Assembly: GCF_030253575.1 (NCBI RefSeq)
Contig: NC_080569.1
Span: 9,491,501 to 9,555,500 of the forward strand
DNA from: Rhododendron vialii
Taxonomy: Eukaryota; Streptophyta; Magnoliopsida; Ericales; Ericaceae
DNA: 64,000 nucleotides
Reading direction: 5' to 3'
This document shows, one piece after another, positions 32,732 to 45,477 of the stretch (positions are counted from its first letter, which is position 1; each line of letters opens with the position of its first letter). The notes below the pieces were generated by a model, which saw only the letters and a program-made list of their open reading frames with translations, did not search any database and was not told where the DNA came from. A program made the position numbers and the translations under genes.

Positions 32732-35700
32732 ATGGAGGAGGAGGAGGACAACGTGGCGCTCTCTTGCTCAATGCTGGTCCCTTTCCGAAACCCGACCCCC
32801 GCTCACCACGGCGGCGTCGTTCAGCCCGTCCGCCGCCAACTGGCGGTGGTGGTGCCCCCCACAACCTCCGCAATCACCGCCGCCTCCTCCTTCTCGGGGT
32901 TCGAACTCCCTCGCGGATGGTACGTGGAGAGCGTACCCCGCGCCGACGGCATCCGTTCCGACAGGGTCCCCTCTCTATTCCCTTGACTTTATTGCCCTTC
33001 GAAAAAGAATAAGTTGTGCTTGAATGCTGATTGTATGTAAATAGATTTTTATATACACACAAATGCGCGCCGCGATTGCGCATATATTGATTGATCTTCT
33101 GTTGTTGTTTTTTTTTCGATTTTACTTTTTTTTTTTTTTTTTTTTTACTTTTTCGATTTTACTTCGAATCCTGGGTTTTGGTTGCGTTGTCATGGTTTTA
33201 GAGACATGAATTTTTTTTGTTGGTACGTGCGAGAATGAATTGAGATTCATAACATGCATGAAATGTTTAGTGTGCGTAATATAGTAGTACATCAAGTGTG
33301 TGATTGTTATTTTTGGGAATTCTGCTCTGAATTGACTGTTTTTTCTGCCCCATACCAGATTTCGGTAAAACGATAACAATTAGGTTTGACGAGACTTTTA
33401 TTTTTATTTTTATAATTCAGTTGTCGGGGTTAGCTTACACGCATCTCGACTAATATTGGAGGCCCAATCTCAGCACCCACTTGCAGGATCAGCCCTGAAG
33501 GAGTTGATATTAAGCTATACATTTCGGCAGCTAATTCAACCATTGTACAAAATATGCACCAAGAGATTAAAACAAAAAAAAAAAAGCTTAAAAAGAGTTA
33601 GGGGGAACTGCTTTCCACAAACACTACATTTGCTATGATTTTCTGGTGTTTGGTTGGACATAAAATTTACATGCACTTTAATGGCAAAAATTTTACCTCC
33701 TAAAAGCTGAAAATGAACTTGTAATTTCCTTTGTCCTGATAAACACTTGATTACTCAATGCACAAATCGCCTGAGAATATGCATACACAGAGTGAACCAT
33801 GACTTTTGTGGGTCCCACTTTGTTTGTCCATGTTTCTATTCTCGGATGTCCAAAATGCATGTGTAACAAGTCCTTAAAGTATGTTAGTTTTCCAAAATTA
33901 TCCGTACGTAGGGGCTAAGATAAATTTCAGTTCTATTAAGACACGATTAAAACCACTCTGCTCTGCCGATAACCATGAATCTTTTTGTGATGCTGAACCG
34001 AGATACTAATATTAGCTATTGGGGTGTAGGATTTGAAATTACTGCTGGTAATTACAATGAGTTTTTGAGCTCTGTTTTGAGAGACATAAAAGGCTATTGG
34101 AGTAACGACGAGTCGATGACAATAACAATAAGCATACCATGTAAATGCATTGTCATTGTCACTAGAGCCTTTTGGCTTTGACCTTACTGTATGTGCGTAT
34201 GCTATCTGAAATTGTGGTCACAATGTTCTTGATTATTAAGTTTTTCTAAATAATTTAACCTCTAAGTATCAAGTATAACAAATATGTTCAGTTAGATATA
34301 AAAATGATGGAAACTTCCAGCATTTCGTCTTGAAGGGTAAATGCTGATCCAAGTATCGAGACAAGTCTCAGGGACAATTTTATTTTTTTTGAAATTCCTC
34401 CATGCGGTTGGAAGCCAGTGGGATGGTGGAGTCCGTTACTTTGGGAATCTGGCATAAAATATGTATCGATTCTTAAGTGCTTTCTGATGCAAGTCTATGT
34501 TAAATAGCACAGACCACAGATGTTATGGTGGTCTGGAAGATAATAGAAATTTGAGATGATCCACCTCCAATAATTTTTTTTTCATAAGATTAGCACCCAT
34601 TTGAAAGTTTATTCTGGCCTGGTAGCATGTTTTGTAAGTTATCAGGAAATTCTTTTGTTGAATTGTATGATGCTTGTCTGAAACCATAGAGTTGCTATCC
34701 CCTTGTGCAGTATTACCATGAGCCTGAGACTGGAAAGAAGTTCCGTTCCACAAAAGAAGTTGAGAGATACCTAACAGGAGTGGAATATACACCACGGTCA
34801 CGGTCAAGGTCAGATAGGCCATTCACACTGGGTAAAATGGTATGTCTGAGAGTTGCTTATTTTCCAGCTGACATTTGAAGATGTTTTTTTCTGTCATTGG
34901 CCTTGACATGCTTCTTTCTTACCTTTTACAGAGTTCACGTTCCAGGAAAATGATTGTTTCAGGAGGAATGGTAAATTTGGTCACTTCCTTTTTTCCAAAA
35001 AGACTGGTTACAGATGGAATCTCTCACGCACCTACAAGCTAGAGGAGATTAATAGAGCGTTTCCATTAGCACATCTGTTGTTAAGCAACCTATAGAAGTT
35101 GGTTATTATACAAGTTTACTCCTTTGGTTCAAAATTTGAACATATTAGACACCTCTATTGCGGTTTTGAATATCATACTAACTTTTACTCTTTGAAATTT
35201 CCCATATAACTAGTTTATATGCATGCAACCTCGCTAATTTTCAGACGTTATCTGCCACCTTAAGTGTTGGTTATTTCATACAATCGGAACTGTGACCTTA
35301 CTTTTAGGTAGTTTTTGTGGGGGGTTCTTTTTCTCAATTTGTTTTGACGTTAGGACCAATTAGGGCACTTTTTTTTTCCCCGCTCAGCCCTAACCTTGGA
35401 GCTTGCTAGCACACATTTTGAGACAACAAAATTTCTCCAGGTAAGATGCTGGCCCCTTAGGAGGGGAGTTTGGATTTTGGAGTCCATGCCATCCACCTGG
35501 GACGGCTGTCCTTCCAAGTATCCTACTTCCTGGTGTTCATTTCTGAATCTTCTATTTTATTATTCAAATTTTTTGAATTTTGGACACGTTCCTTGTCTTT
35601 TTCATGATGAACAATTTCAAATGGTAACTGTCCAGAGAATCCAAAACAAATAGCAAGAATATATAGAAACATGAAATATTTAGTTGGAGTAGGTGTATAT

Positions 35701-37857
35701 AAGATCAATTTTTTGGTGACATATACTAGAACCGGTACAAGGAGGGCTGATCCGTATCATTGACGCTGATCGGCTGATGCCACTGCAGTTGTTGCCACTG
35801 GATAAGAGGGGATCTAGCCGACGACAATTAGTTGTGGCCCCCACCGTCACTGCAGCTATGACACCGTTCAATCTCCCTGATGGTTGGGTTGTGGAGGAGG
35901 TACCCCGCAAGTGCCATGGTTGGTTTGACAAGGTGCAATTATCCTTTCTTTGAATAGTTTTGCTTTTAAAAATAGGAAAATTTGCACAAGTATTGTTTTT
36001 TCCTCCATTACTCGAAATTTCTTTGCTTAAAGCTTGTAGAATTTTGGGAAACTTATTCTGGAATACAGAGACATCATTGATTACGTGTTCTACTCTTTTT
36101 CTTGTTAATCTATAACTGAAGTATTGTGTTTGCTAGGATAACCAGCAATGGGACGACTTTATCACGTAAAAGTAACCCCTAGGGAACAACCTAACAGCTT
36201 AGTTCACTTTCCCATAATAGACGAGACTCGAGTTTGAGTTTCCGTATATTACGTAAGTAACCATTAAGTTTTTTTGTCAAGTAAAATGCCTTAGGATGTA
36301 TCGATAGAGATAGACGACAATTTTTCAGCAAAGTTACGTTCATTTGTGTGCATGTGCAATATAATTACTTGTTCATTTCTTCACTTGTTTCCTTTGTATG
36401 GGTTTTTGGAAAGTCTATTTCATTCAAGAAGGAGAAAAGGTTGTGATGTTCGAATGTTTTAATATCACAATACTGGTAGATAGAAGAATACCTTGATCCT
36501 CTTAAATTGCAGTATGTTATTGAATTATGGTGCTTGTAGACGAGCATACTTAAGAAACTGAAGTTCTTTCTTGAATCCAATATCACCTTGAAGAATATTG
36601 TAAACCCTATTCCATCAGATGAGACTTCACCAATGCCGATAATTTCTTCTTGTGTTCTTCCACTGATATAAGAAGTGTGACAGACTGAATCTTGGTTAAG
36701 GAATTTATAAATGGCTTCTCTAGATATTTTTTATTAGACAGATATGGTAAATAAGTGAACCATTGTCCGGCTTCATGAGTCTGCTTCAATTTACCCTTTT
36801 CCTTTCGGGCTTGCTACCATGTTTACATTTGACACTGGTATGGACTTCTCTGTTTGCGTGTGTGTGGTGGAGGTGATCTGTCCTTCAATTTTTTCATTTT
36901 CTTGTGCAGTACTACTATGAACCTGGGACTGGACGGAAGTTCAGATCCCTGCTTTCTGTTCAGCGATATCTGGCAGAAGTGGGAGAGGATGCACCCCTTT
37001 CCCAGTTGTTTAAATCGGCCAACCGTGTTAAGGTTAGTTAATAGTTAACTTGGATTTTAGTTGGAGGCCCGCATCTTGCATTTAGTTAATACAAAGTCAG
37101 CCAAAGTAGAATTCACTGTGCTCCAGTTCTTCTTGACCATATGCACTGTCTGTTTTTGTCCCAGAAATTTGGATTGCAGAAGAAATTTTCTTCAGGGAAG
37201 TTGAAGAGTTCAACATCTGATATCCCCAAGCCACCGGAAAAAATCAACTGGGTTCTTGCTGATCCTAGAGGGAATACGTGGAACCCTTTCATTGGAGAAT
37301 CAATGATTCCAGAACCTATAAAACAACGATGGGCCAATAGATTTGCGGTATCCATCGATGACACAAATTCTACTGCACATTTGTTGAAAGACAAAGGTAC
37401 TTGTGCTTGGTTTACCAAAAACACAAAGGTCATGTTAAATGTTCTCACTATTTCTGGTACACTGTTCTATATGATTCGTTGATTTATTCATCCTCTATTT
37501 GTTGTTCTGAGTACAGTTGGAGTCAGAATATACATCTGACATGATCCATAGTATCTTAGGGGGATTCTATATTGGGGAAATGGATTCATTTATCCCCAAC
37601 GGTTTTCACATTGTTAGTTTGGGGTGCATCTATTTGGCGCTTCTTAACTTCTGGGCTAGAAGTATTCAATAGCTTGTTTTCAATTATTATTTGGATGTTT
37701 TGTGATCGCATGCGGACATTTTTCTTACGTTTTCGATTGTATCTTACTTATCTTGTGCCTGAAATTTCCATGCAAGGCCCAAACATATTACTGAACCGCA
37801 TGGGAATCTCTGTTTATTTATTAATTATTTTCTTTATTTGCAGTTCATGATGATTAG
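32732..37857 (+). CDS. MBD7-like methyl-CpG-binding-domain protein (7 predicted exons)
   Basis: Predicted coding exons: 32732-32965, 34711-34839, 34932-34970, 35789-35932, 36910-37032, 37165-37396 and 37844-37857; about 304 aa. Two MBDs are visible, each split at the same point by an intron: FELPRGWYVESVPR + YYHEPETGKKFRSTKEVERYL (about 57-101) and NLPDGWVVEEVPRK + YYYEPGTGRKFRSLLSVQRYL (about 162-204). The C-terminal KPPEKINWVLADPRGN...PEPIKQRWANRF resembles the sticky-C domain of Arabidopsis MBD7, which has three MBDs and 306 aa. MBD7 binds methylated CpG in chromatin and recruits an anti-silencing histone acetyltransferase complex. The start ATG fits the N-terminus shared with 21506. Exon 4's acceptor and the 14-bp last exon are least sure; without the last splice the frame would run to 37482. 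The 1.7-kb intron 1 shows nothing else. Confidence 0.85.
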
Positions 37858-38760
37858 CAGCCGATGAACTCTGGGGGGAGATGTAAGATAAAGTTTTGGC
37901 AATTTTGTAGTGGGTTGGCACCAGGTTGAATGGGACTACACACCCCACTTTGTACAGTTTTGGCGACATTGATTATCCTAGCTGCTGTATAAATTCCCTG
38001 TTTTTATCTTTGATTGCCTCAGTAATGCTTGCTTAGTTCTTGTGATACTATTAACTTGCTGAGGTTCAGTGATCTTTGAAACAAGTTTGACTCATGGTTT
38101 CTTGAACTACTTATTAACCATGTCTTCGGCTGTTATACATATGGAACTGAATCTCATGCTAATCGACGCCATTTTAGCCAAACGACCCCCCTAGCTTCGG
38201 TATTGTCTCATTTGGACATAGTGACCGCATTAATACGCCGAGGGGAATTCACCATCACCTGAAGATGTTTGGTAGGCCTAAGATTTAGCACTGGCATGCT
38301 CAGCTTGTTGGTGTCCAACAAAGACTTTGATATCACAAAAGCACGTCAAGAAAAGGAAAAATGAAAGGCAATTTCACAATCTAAATATTACAGTACAAAT
38401 CTAAAACCTGAATGTAGCTTACGTCCCCTGTAATGCATATGCTTCACAAGCATGAATAAAGTCTCAAAATGTTCAGTACACCAAAGAAAAAGATTATAGT
38501 CCAAACCTCTGCAGCAATTATGAAAACCACCTATATAAATTCTATAAACTCAATTTCCTGTTCTATTCGAAAATCTCTGCCCCTCAACCTGGTTTTCTCA
38601 GCCATTCTTTATAAACTCATGTGTTGCACCTAGCCATGGACCATCCTATCCGACTTCGCTTAACCAAATCCGACTGGCTAATTTACCTTCATCGTCTTTT
38701 CGTGCTTGCACATTTAAGTCCAGTCTCAACCTCTTTTATCAATAATGTCACTGCTCAAAA
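37858..38760. other. intergenic between convergent genes
   Basis: Holds the 3' UTRs of the MBD7-like gene (plus) and the ALP1-like gene (minus). No further gene is seen, and the two transcripts could overlap here. Confidence 0.6.
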
Positions 38761-41700
38761 TCAGAGTCTTCCGGACACGTATAGAGATAGATTATCTCTC
38801 AAAACCAAAGCAGTCTTGTCAGCAAATTTACAAACCTCTTGTTTGTAGCCGGCGTCGTGGTGGTGAGACAAAACTAACTCATCATAAACATCATCTTCCA
38901 TGTCAATCACAATGTTATGCAGAATGCAACAGACAAGAATAATCCTCGGCAACCTATTCTTGTCTGGTCTCCACATCACTCCTTGAATTATCCTCCACAT
39001 CTCCTTCAACCTTGTCAACGCCCTATGTGCCACCACACGCGTGGCGAAATGCCGCTTATTGAACTCAACCTTCGATTCCGAATTCTCTTTCCCTTTAAAA
39101 GGGGTTATAAGCCAAGGCAATATCGGAAAACCTGAATCACCAACTATATATTCCCTTAGTTCTGTTCCTTCTGAGAGCTTCATCTTTTTCCCATTTAACC
39201 TCTCTCCTTTCTCACAAAGCTTGAAGAAAGTTGACCTCTGAAGCACATCGAAATCATCCATTTTTCCCGGCCATCCAGTAACTATATCACGAAACCTCAT
39301 ATCTGGGTCCACAATTGCTTGCAAAATCATACTATGGTTCTTCTCACGATCGAGCCACACATTACTGTCCATTTCGGTTGATGACAATAGCATAGTAATG
39401 TGGGTGGTGTCGATCGCGCCACAACAATTTGGAAGGCCTCTGATTTTCTCAAACTTCGATTTTATTTTCGTCATTTCTTGCTCAGTGGAAGGCCACTGAA
39501 GGTGGTGAATCCCTCTTTCTTCCATGGCCTCCACGAAACGCCATGTCAGTTGAGAGACGGTTGAGTGATTAGTGCCGAATGAATCCGCCACTGCTATTAG
39601 TGAATCACCAGAGCTCAGCCTCCTTAAAGCTATGGCCACTTGATCATTTAAGCACATTGGTTTTCCATTGCTAAACATGAAGTTTGATGTCTTGGCCATC
39701 ATACCGTCCTTGACAAGGGAACATATATAGTTGAACGTTTTTCTGGAGATCTTGAACATGGACTCGAACTTTTCCAAGCCCTTTGACGGAGATGAAATAC
39801 CTGCAGATAGAAGGAGAAAGAGGACATCATGTTTTGCAAGGGATTAATTGGTACAGAATAAAAGAGAACTTCTTTTATTTCCATCCTTTTTCACCTTTTG
39901 TTGACTTACTTTTTCAACAACCAACTGTTATATCCATCAAGCCCAAGTGATTTCTTTCTACATCACACTATATAAACTTGGGAAGTGAAAAGTAAGCTCC
40001 AAGGTAGACATACGTATATGAACAAGTGTTGCAAAGCTGACTGTGAATGAAGGGGTGAACAAGCAGATTGACCATACAAATTGCAGATCACATCACATGA
40101 TACAGATATCAAGCTATATTAACACATATTTGGTCTTCCTTCCATCAGTCATTAGTTTATAATCATCAGAGCGGAATCTAAGCCTCGTGTTTGACATTTC
40201 ATTCGTGCTTGACAGGAAGCACTCATCGTTTTTATCACATACCACACTTAACCAATTTCCCTCATAATGCTGAACAAGCAAAAGAAGCAACCATCTTAAT
40301 CACTTCTGAAAAAAAGAAAATCTGAAACATCTGGGGTGAAACCCTCTCTATTTTCACAAGAAGTCTCTTTCCCATCCATCAGCATTGGTTCTTCCACGAA
40401 ATTCATAAGAGGCATATGTAATAAACATGGTTCAAGGAAGGCAAAAAGGGACAGACTTGCATTTTTCATGACATGGAAAAACCAGGAACTTGCAATTTAG
40501 AACTTTAAAAGGGACATGATGCTCATTACTGTAAACTGAGTTGAGCTAACCTAACTCCAGAGTTGCTAGACAATTGCATGGTTTACACGGATGACTGATA
40601 GGCACAGTACAATACTTCTTGTAAACTGTTTTCAAAAAGAAGCTTGATGTTGTTTTAAAAATGCAAGCAACCTAAGAAATACGCGTCAATCCCACCTAAA
40701 TGTGCCAACTGACACATGCTTGGAGAATCTCACCTGTGATGCATAATAACATTTGACCCTCTAAAAGTTGGCCCTAATTTCTCAGTTCTGCAGTTGTAAT
40801 TTTATCAGTCACCTATCAGAATCTAGGTATTATTAGTAGCTTACATGCCTTGTGTCCTTGCAAGTTATTGTGACTCCCACATAAGGTTAGCAACTCGTGA
40901 TTGTTCTGCCAAATTGCATACTCACGTAGTCAACTCATAAAACGAAGGTACAATTACTAGCCAACATGCCTTCTATCCTTGTAATGACAGGTCATCAAAG
41001 TTAACAATCCCCAGATATAACTCAAGAATACAACAACAACAACAAAACCCATGTAGTCCCCAATCATTGGGGGTATGGGCAAGGGAGGATTGGAGATAAA
41101 CCTAACCTTTGGCAATATGCACAAAGTGGCTGCTCTCAAAATACCATTGGAACAGTGGCCCCCCTATACCTGTTTTGGTGCGGAACCATGCCCCCAAATC
41201 AAAGCCGAATGGCATCAGAGAGGGCAGGCCTAGAGACGCAATTCAATTTATGTGCACATCACCATGCTTCCTTTATTGATAACTCAAGCATATGAACCAA
41301 TTAATAAGTGGAGTTGTGGATTTCTGAATTTGCATGGGTCCATACACGATAAGTTCTCATTTTTAGCTACAAATAGATTTTTCACAAGTTCCATCAAAAG
41401 CATCACAGGAAAAGAAACTAAGTGGGATACATTTCTTTTCATCGTAGAGAAAGAAACAGAAAAACTGAGAAGGTATAACAAATGTCTCTATCTTTTGACA
41501 TACTTCACAGAATCCCTACAACAAGGTACACCAAAGTCACATCAAGACTGTAACATAGTAGTTCAACTGAAGCTCCCATCCAAAAAGAAGCATCAGGGCC
41601 CAATTTGCAGCGGATAGCATCAATCAATAAGGACTAGTCTCAACTCAAAAAGGGACAGTGCTGTACCAAAAGCGAAGGAAACACCTAGTTGGGACTTCAC

Positions 41701-44030
41701 ATCAAATGGAACGGATATGAGTGTGTTCCTCAGCATGGAAATTCAGGGACGTCACACAAGCAGCCAATGCCCAAGTAATATACCCGAAAGCTCTGTTTAA
41801 TTGGCCGGACTATTGGTCTGGGGATATATAACACGATACGATGAGTGATCCCTTTAGACGAATAATAAGGGGATTACCAACACCTACACGCAAATGTAGT
41901 GCATATCCCATGTTTTATGGCACCGGTTGGCTGAAGAATAAGCTATCCCTCCCCAGTTGCATTCAAATGATGAAATTGATGTCCCATAAGACAAGTAATA
42001 TAATCTGATGTCTAATCTGACCAATCAATAGGTCCTAAGAGGTGTCAAGAAAAGTAGGCCAATTTCATCATATATTTCTTGGGGCAGGCCAATTTTGCAT
42101 ATGCTTGAACTGCAGAACTTAATATGAACATTTTGGGAAACAGCTGTCAATTCCCAACTGGATTCCAGTGAATATGATGAATTTCTATGAAAAAATGACA
42201 AAAATGTAAAAGGAACCATTTCGAAAAACTGGTTTTCTACTTGCCAGTTCAACCTTCATTATCAAAGAGTCACTTGGAAGGCACGTTCCAAGAGAGTACA
42301 ATCTTGAGTGGAAGAACTTCCTTCAGGCCTCCAAAGTATTGTAGGATTGACAGATCTATCTGAAGGAAGTTCATGATAGATTTACTTATTTTATGACTTC
42401 GTTAATGAGCAGCTAATTCACGCCCCTACATTTTCTTTATAATAGGACTGGAACTCTCACAATAAAGTGACAATCAACTCCAGCCATAACAAAGACACAT
42501 TGACTTAATCTCTGGAGATATTGCAAGACCTCAAACATACCTTGATTTCATTTTCCTTTGTACCAATAAAATTACCTTGATTTCCAAGCAACTATAGTAG
42601 CAGAGAGTTTAAACTGGCACAGTCAGCCAATTAACTGGGAGGGCATGCCCCTTTTTAAAGAAAATAGAACACTATCCGCAAACTTTTAAGCAACAGCCAA
42701 CAGGGCTCAAAGGACCATCAAATAAACAAGTTAGAAGTGGAGCAGAGAGTGGAATTAGGGAAATTTTGTTAATAAGCTATTGCTGTACTCTTCGAGCTTT
42801 TTACTAAGCCTTATACTAGCAACAAAGTCCAATCAATCTACATGTCAAGAATGCTGCTCAGCGTCATATTGCAACTTAAGGAATTTGGCATTTGACAGCC
42901 ACTGTTTTGAATAATTTCTCAAAGGACTCAATTCATTCCATTTCCTAATAGCATATAAGGAAACTGCCCTAAGTCTCAGCTTAGGTTGAGATGGATTGGG
43001 GACCTGGGGTTGATATTAGGTTTGCATCTTGCCAAAGAAGAAGAAGAAACAGGAAAGGCACATCAAATAAGCAGGCTGTAGTGTACAACCAAAATGCACG
43101 CAGAATGGCAATATTTTATAGAATCGCCTAGGACCTAGGTTTTTGAATATCACGGACCATGATGCCCTCGACAAAACTCAATGATTAACGTAGCCGACCT
43201 GAATTGATTGGGGCTTAAGGCTCTGTTTGATTTGGTTATGGACTCTCCTCACACAACAGTAGTACGAGAGGAAGGAGTTTGAACCCAAGAGAGAAGCTTA
43301 TTTGTTCAATGGCAAGTGGTTAGTTATGGAAAGACATAAATTGATCTCATAAATCTAAGCTGCCATGCTAATTTCGTCATCAATTCAACAATATCACTTT
43401 GAAGATATCCAATTGTACTTCTCTAACGAGCAACAATAAGGAATGCTTTTCACAAGCTCACTTCCTTATGTAGCTGCCAATGACCTAGACACCTTTATTA
43501 TCTTAAATCTATTAAAACAGAACCTAAATAATATGATCTCACATCTTTTCTTGCCCTCATAATAGAACTTCACAAAACTAGAATGTTGGTAAAAACTTCC
43601 CTCGAAGTGGCTGAAAATGGCAGATTAGGGATCCTTCTAGCTGTACCCGAGTTCATTTGCAATGCATTAACACGTAAATCCAATGAAAAGGGAAACAGAA
43701 AGAGAATGAAACTGCCCCAAATGAATTCAACTCAATCAATGGAAATTTCATCGAATAGAGACAACCCCAACACATCTATCATTCCATTAGTTATGTTCAA
43801 CAGCAATCCATATCAAGATTCAATAAACAGTTGAACACAAATAATTTGAATTTTTCAAAACACAAAGCAATAAAAAGCAGGTATATAATGCAAATATGAA
43901 AAGAAGATATACCACCAATTCTCTTAGACAAGGCATCCCACCAATCCAAAGAACCCTCCTCGGAAGACCCAGAAGCAGAAACGTTGGGTTCAACCTTCCT
44001 CCTCTTTTTGTAACCCTTTACTGGACCCAT
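38761..44030 (-). CDS. ALP1-like domesticated Harbinger transposase (2 exons)
   Basis: Exon 1 is 44030-43913 (MGPVKGYKKRRKVEP..., a basic start). A 4.1-kb GT-AG intron follows. Exon 2 is 39800-38761, joining as RIGG-ISSPSKGLEKF; total 385 aa, near the 396 aa of Arabidopsis ALP1. The protein keeps the HARBI1-type DDE fold region (NHSTVSQLTWRFVEAM helix-turn-helix, PNCCGAIDTTHI, YIVGDSGFP, LHNIVIDMED). Two catalytic aspartates remain (about D170 and D261), but the glutamate expected in VVERAFG reads VVAHRAL (about 297-301). Nuclease activity is therefore probably lost, as known for ALP1. ALP1 acts as an accessory PRC2 component opposing silencing. It has no transposon ends and is an intact host gene. 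The closest member (ALP1 versus another Harbinger-derived paralogue) rests on memory of the family. Confidence 0.9.
41027..41278 (-). mobile_element. S2 SINE-like element with TTG tail, copy 2, in the ALP1-like intron
   Basis: Flanked by a perfect 10-bp target duplication ATAACTCAAG (41017-41026 and 41279-41288). On the minus strand it ends GACTACATGGGTTTTG(TTG)n. Full length is 252 bp, the best-preserved of three copies. A tail at the 3' end with a variable-length target duplication indicates LINE-assisted retroposition. Confidence 0.8.
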
Positions 44031-45477
44031 CAGGGCAATTGAATTAACAAAACCCAGAAACCCCACTAACTCCAAACATCAAAATTCGTTAGAATTTACA
44101 GAGGAACCAATACCCATTAGCTTAAAAAGCACGAGATTGAATAATATGGACGGAGAGAGATCATGTAAGAGTTGTCAACGGGGGGAAAAAATGCAAAAGG
44201 TTTATTGGAAAAGGGATGACTAGTTTGTGTTTGTGAGTGATGTGTTATTTGTGCGTGCTTTTTGTGAAGTTTGGAGCATGCAAAGTAAGGGACTTGAAAT
44301 AGGAGAGAAATTGTGGAGGAGTGACGAGAAATATACGCAAACTGTTTTGGGTTGGTTTTTATTAAAAGAAAGACAGATGGACAATGTGGAAAGAAAAGTA
44401 GTAGTAGTAGTAGAAGTAAGAGTCGTTTGCAGCGAGTCTCTCTCTCTCTACATGTTTATGGATTTAGGCAAGAGAAAGGAAGGGTAGCTTGATATGCTTG
44501 CTTTTGTATGATGAATGAATATAGGAGGAGTATATAAATACACACACATATTTACTTTTATAAACCGGTATCCGAACCCGTTTACGTGCACCTCGACTTG
44601 GGACTACATTGATTTCACTTCTTATATCTTGATGAAAATTTGCTACTTTGCTAATTTATGGTATTACAACACAAAAATACCAATGAAATACCACTCAAAA
44701 ATCAAAATCACAGAGGAAATGAAAATTTTAGTTTACATTCGGTCTAACAAGTAAATGAAGTGATGATTATTAAATTTTAGTTTTCTCTTCGTAAAGGTTC
44801 GTTCTAGTAGTGCCAGAGTGATTACTGATTACATTGCACAATGCTTTCTAAGCATAGTGTAAATGAAGTATCAAATTTCACTTTTCCGAAGTTTTTTTTG
44901 TGGATACAACGGTTCTTTTTAACGACATCTCACATGAGGTGAGTTCCGGATATGCGTATAGTCTCACCTCATGGGAGAAGAGCATTACAAATAACCGTGA
45001 ATTGGAAAAAAATTCTTTCTCCCAACAAAATCTACTTCTCTAAAATTTTCATTCTAAGAATAAGTTTCAAATATAGTTCATCTAACCAAGTTCATAAAAT
45101 AGTCTAACACAACAAATGCTACCAAATCTGTTTAATTCCGTTAGTTGCATTATCAGAGATATTAAGAATGTATAATCATACGGGATTCCAACTCGAATTC
45201 AATTTTTTGAATCTCCACTTTCTCAAAAGTGACACCCCTATCGCACTTATTTCCTTAATTGACCTAGAAAAATAGAAAAGAAAAATAGTTCCAAGATTAC
45301 ATATAACCAAGTAAGGAGTAAAGTTTGAAACTTTGTCTATCCAAAATGTTCCAATAAAATATCTGCAATCTTTAATCCCAGACAAATCATGAAACTCCAA
45401 ATCATCTAAAACCAACAACTCAAGTTGTATTGAATAACAATTTTGTTCTCTTACCTATTAGTTAAAAAGAAAAAGAA
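44031..45477. other. 5' flank of the ALP1-like gene and intergenic DNA
   Basis: Upstream of the ALP1-like ATG there is a purine-rich stretch at 44130-44490 that may hold promoter and 5' UTR. No core motif is decisive and no further gene is recognised. Confidence 0.4.

Larger units (their letters stand above)
23479..33023 (+). repeat. segmental duplication, copy X2 (contains the live MBD promoter and exon 1)
   Basis: Colinear with X1. It is longer by a Tourist-like MITE, a MULE-type MITE with a 2.4-kb solo LTR, two hAT-like elements and short tandem duplications. It lacks the X1 Stowaway. It continues without a break into the rest of the MBD gene, so X2 is the parental locus. Confidence 0.88.

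Noticed and set aside
37141-37482. A 113-aa protein starting at 37141
   Set aside because: It reads from the intron through exon 6 of the MBD7-like gene and past its donor. The conserved part belongs to that gene.
39699-39884. A separate small gene upstream of the ALP1-like second exon
   Set aside because: It is another frame over the exon start and intron. The acceptor at 39801-39806 explains the exon.
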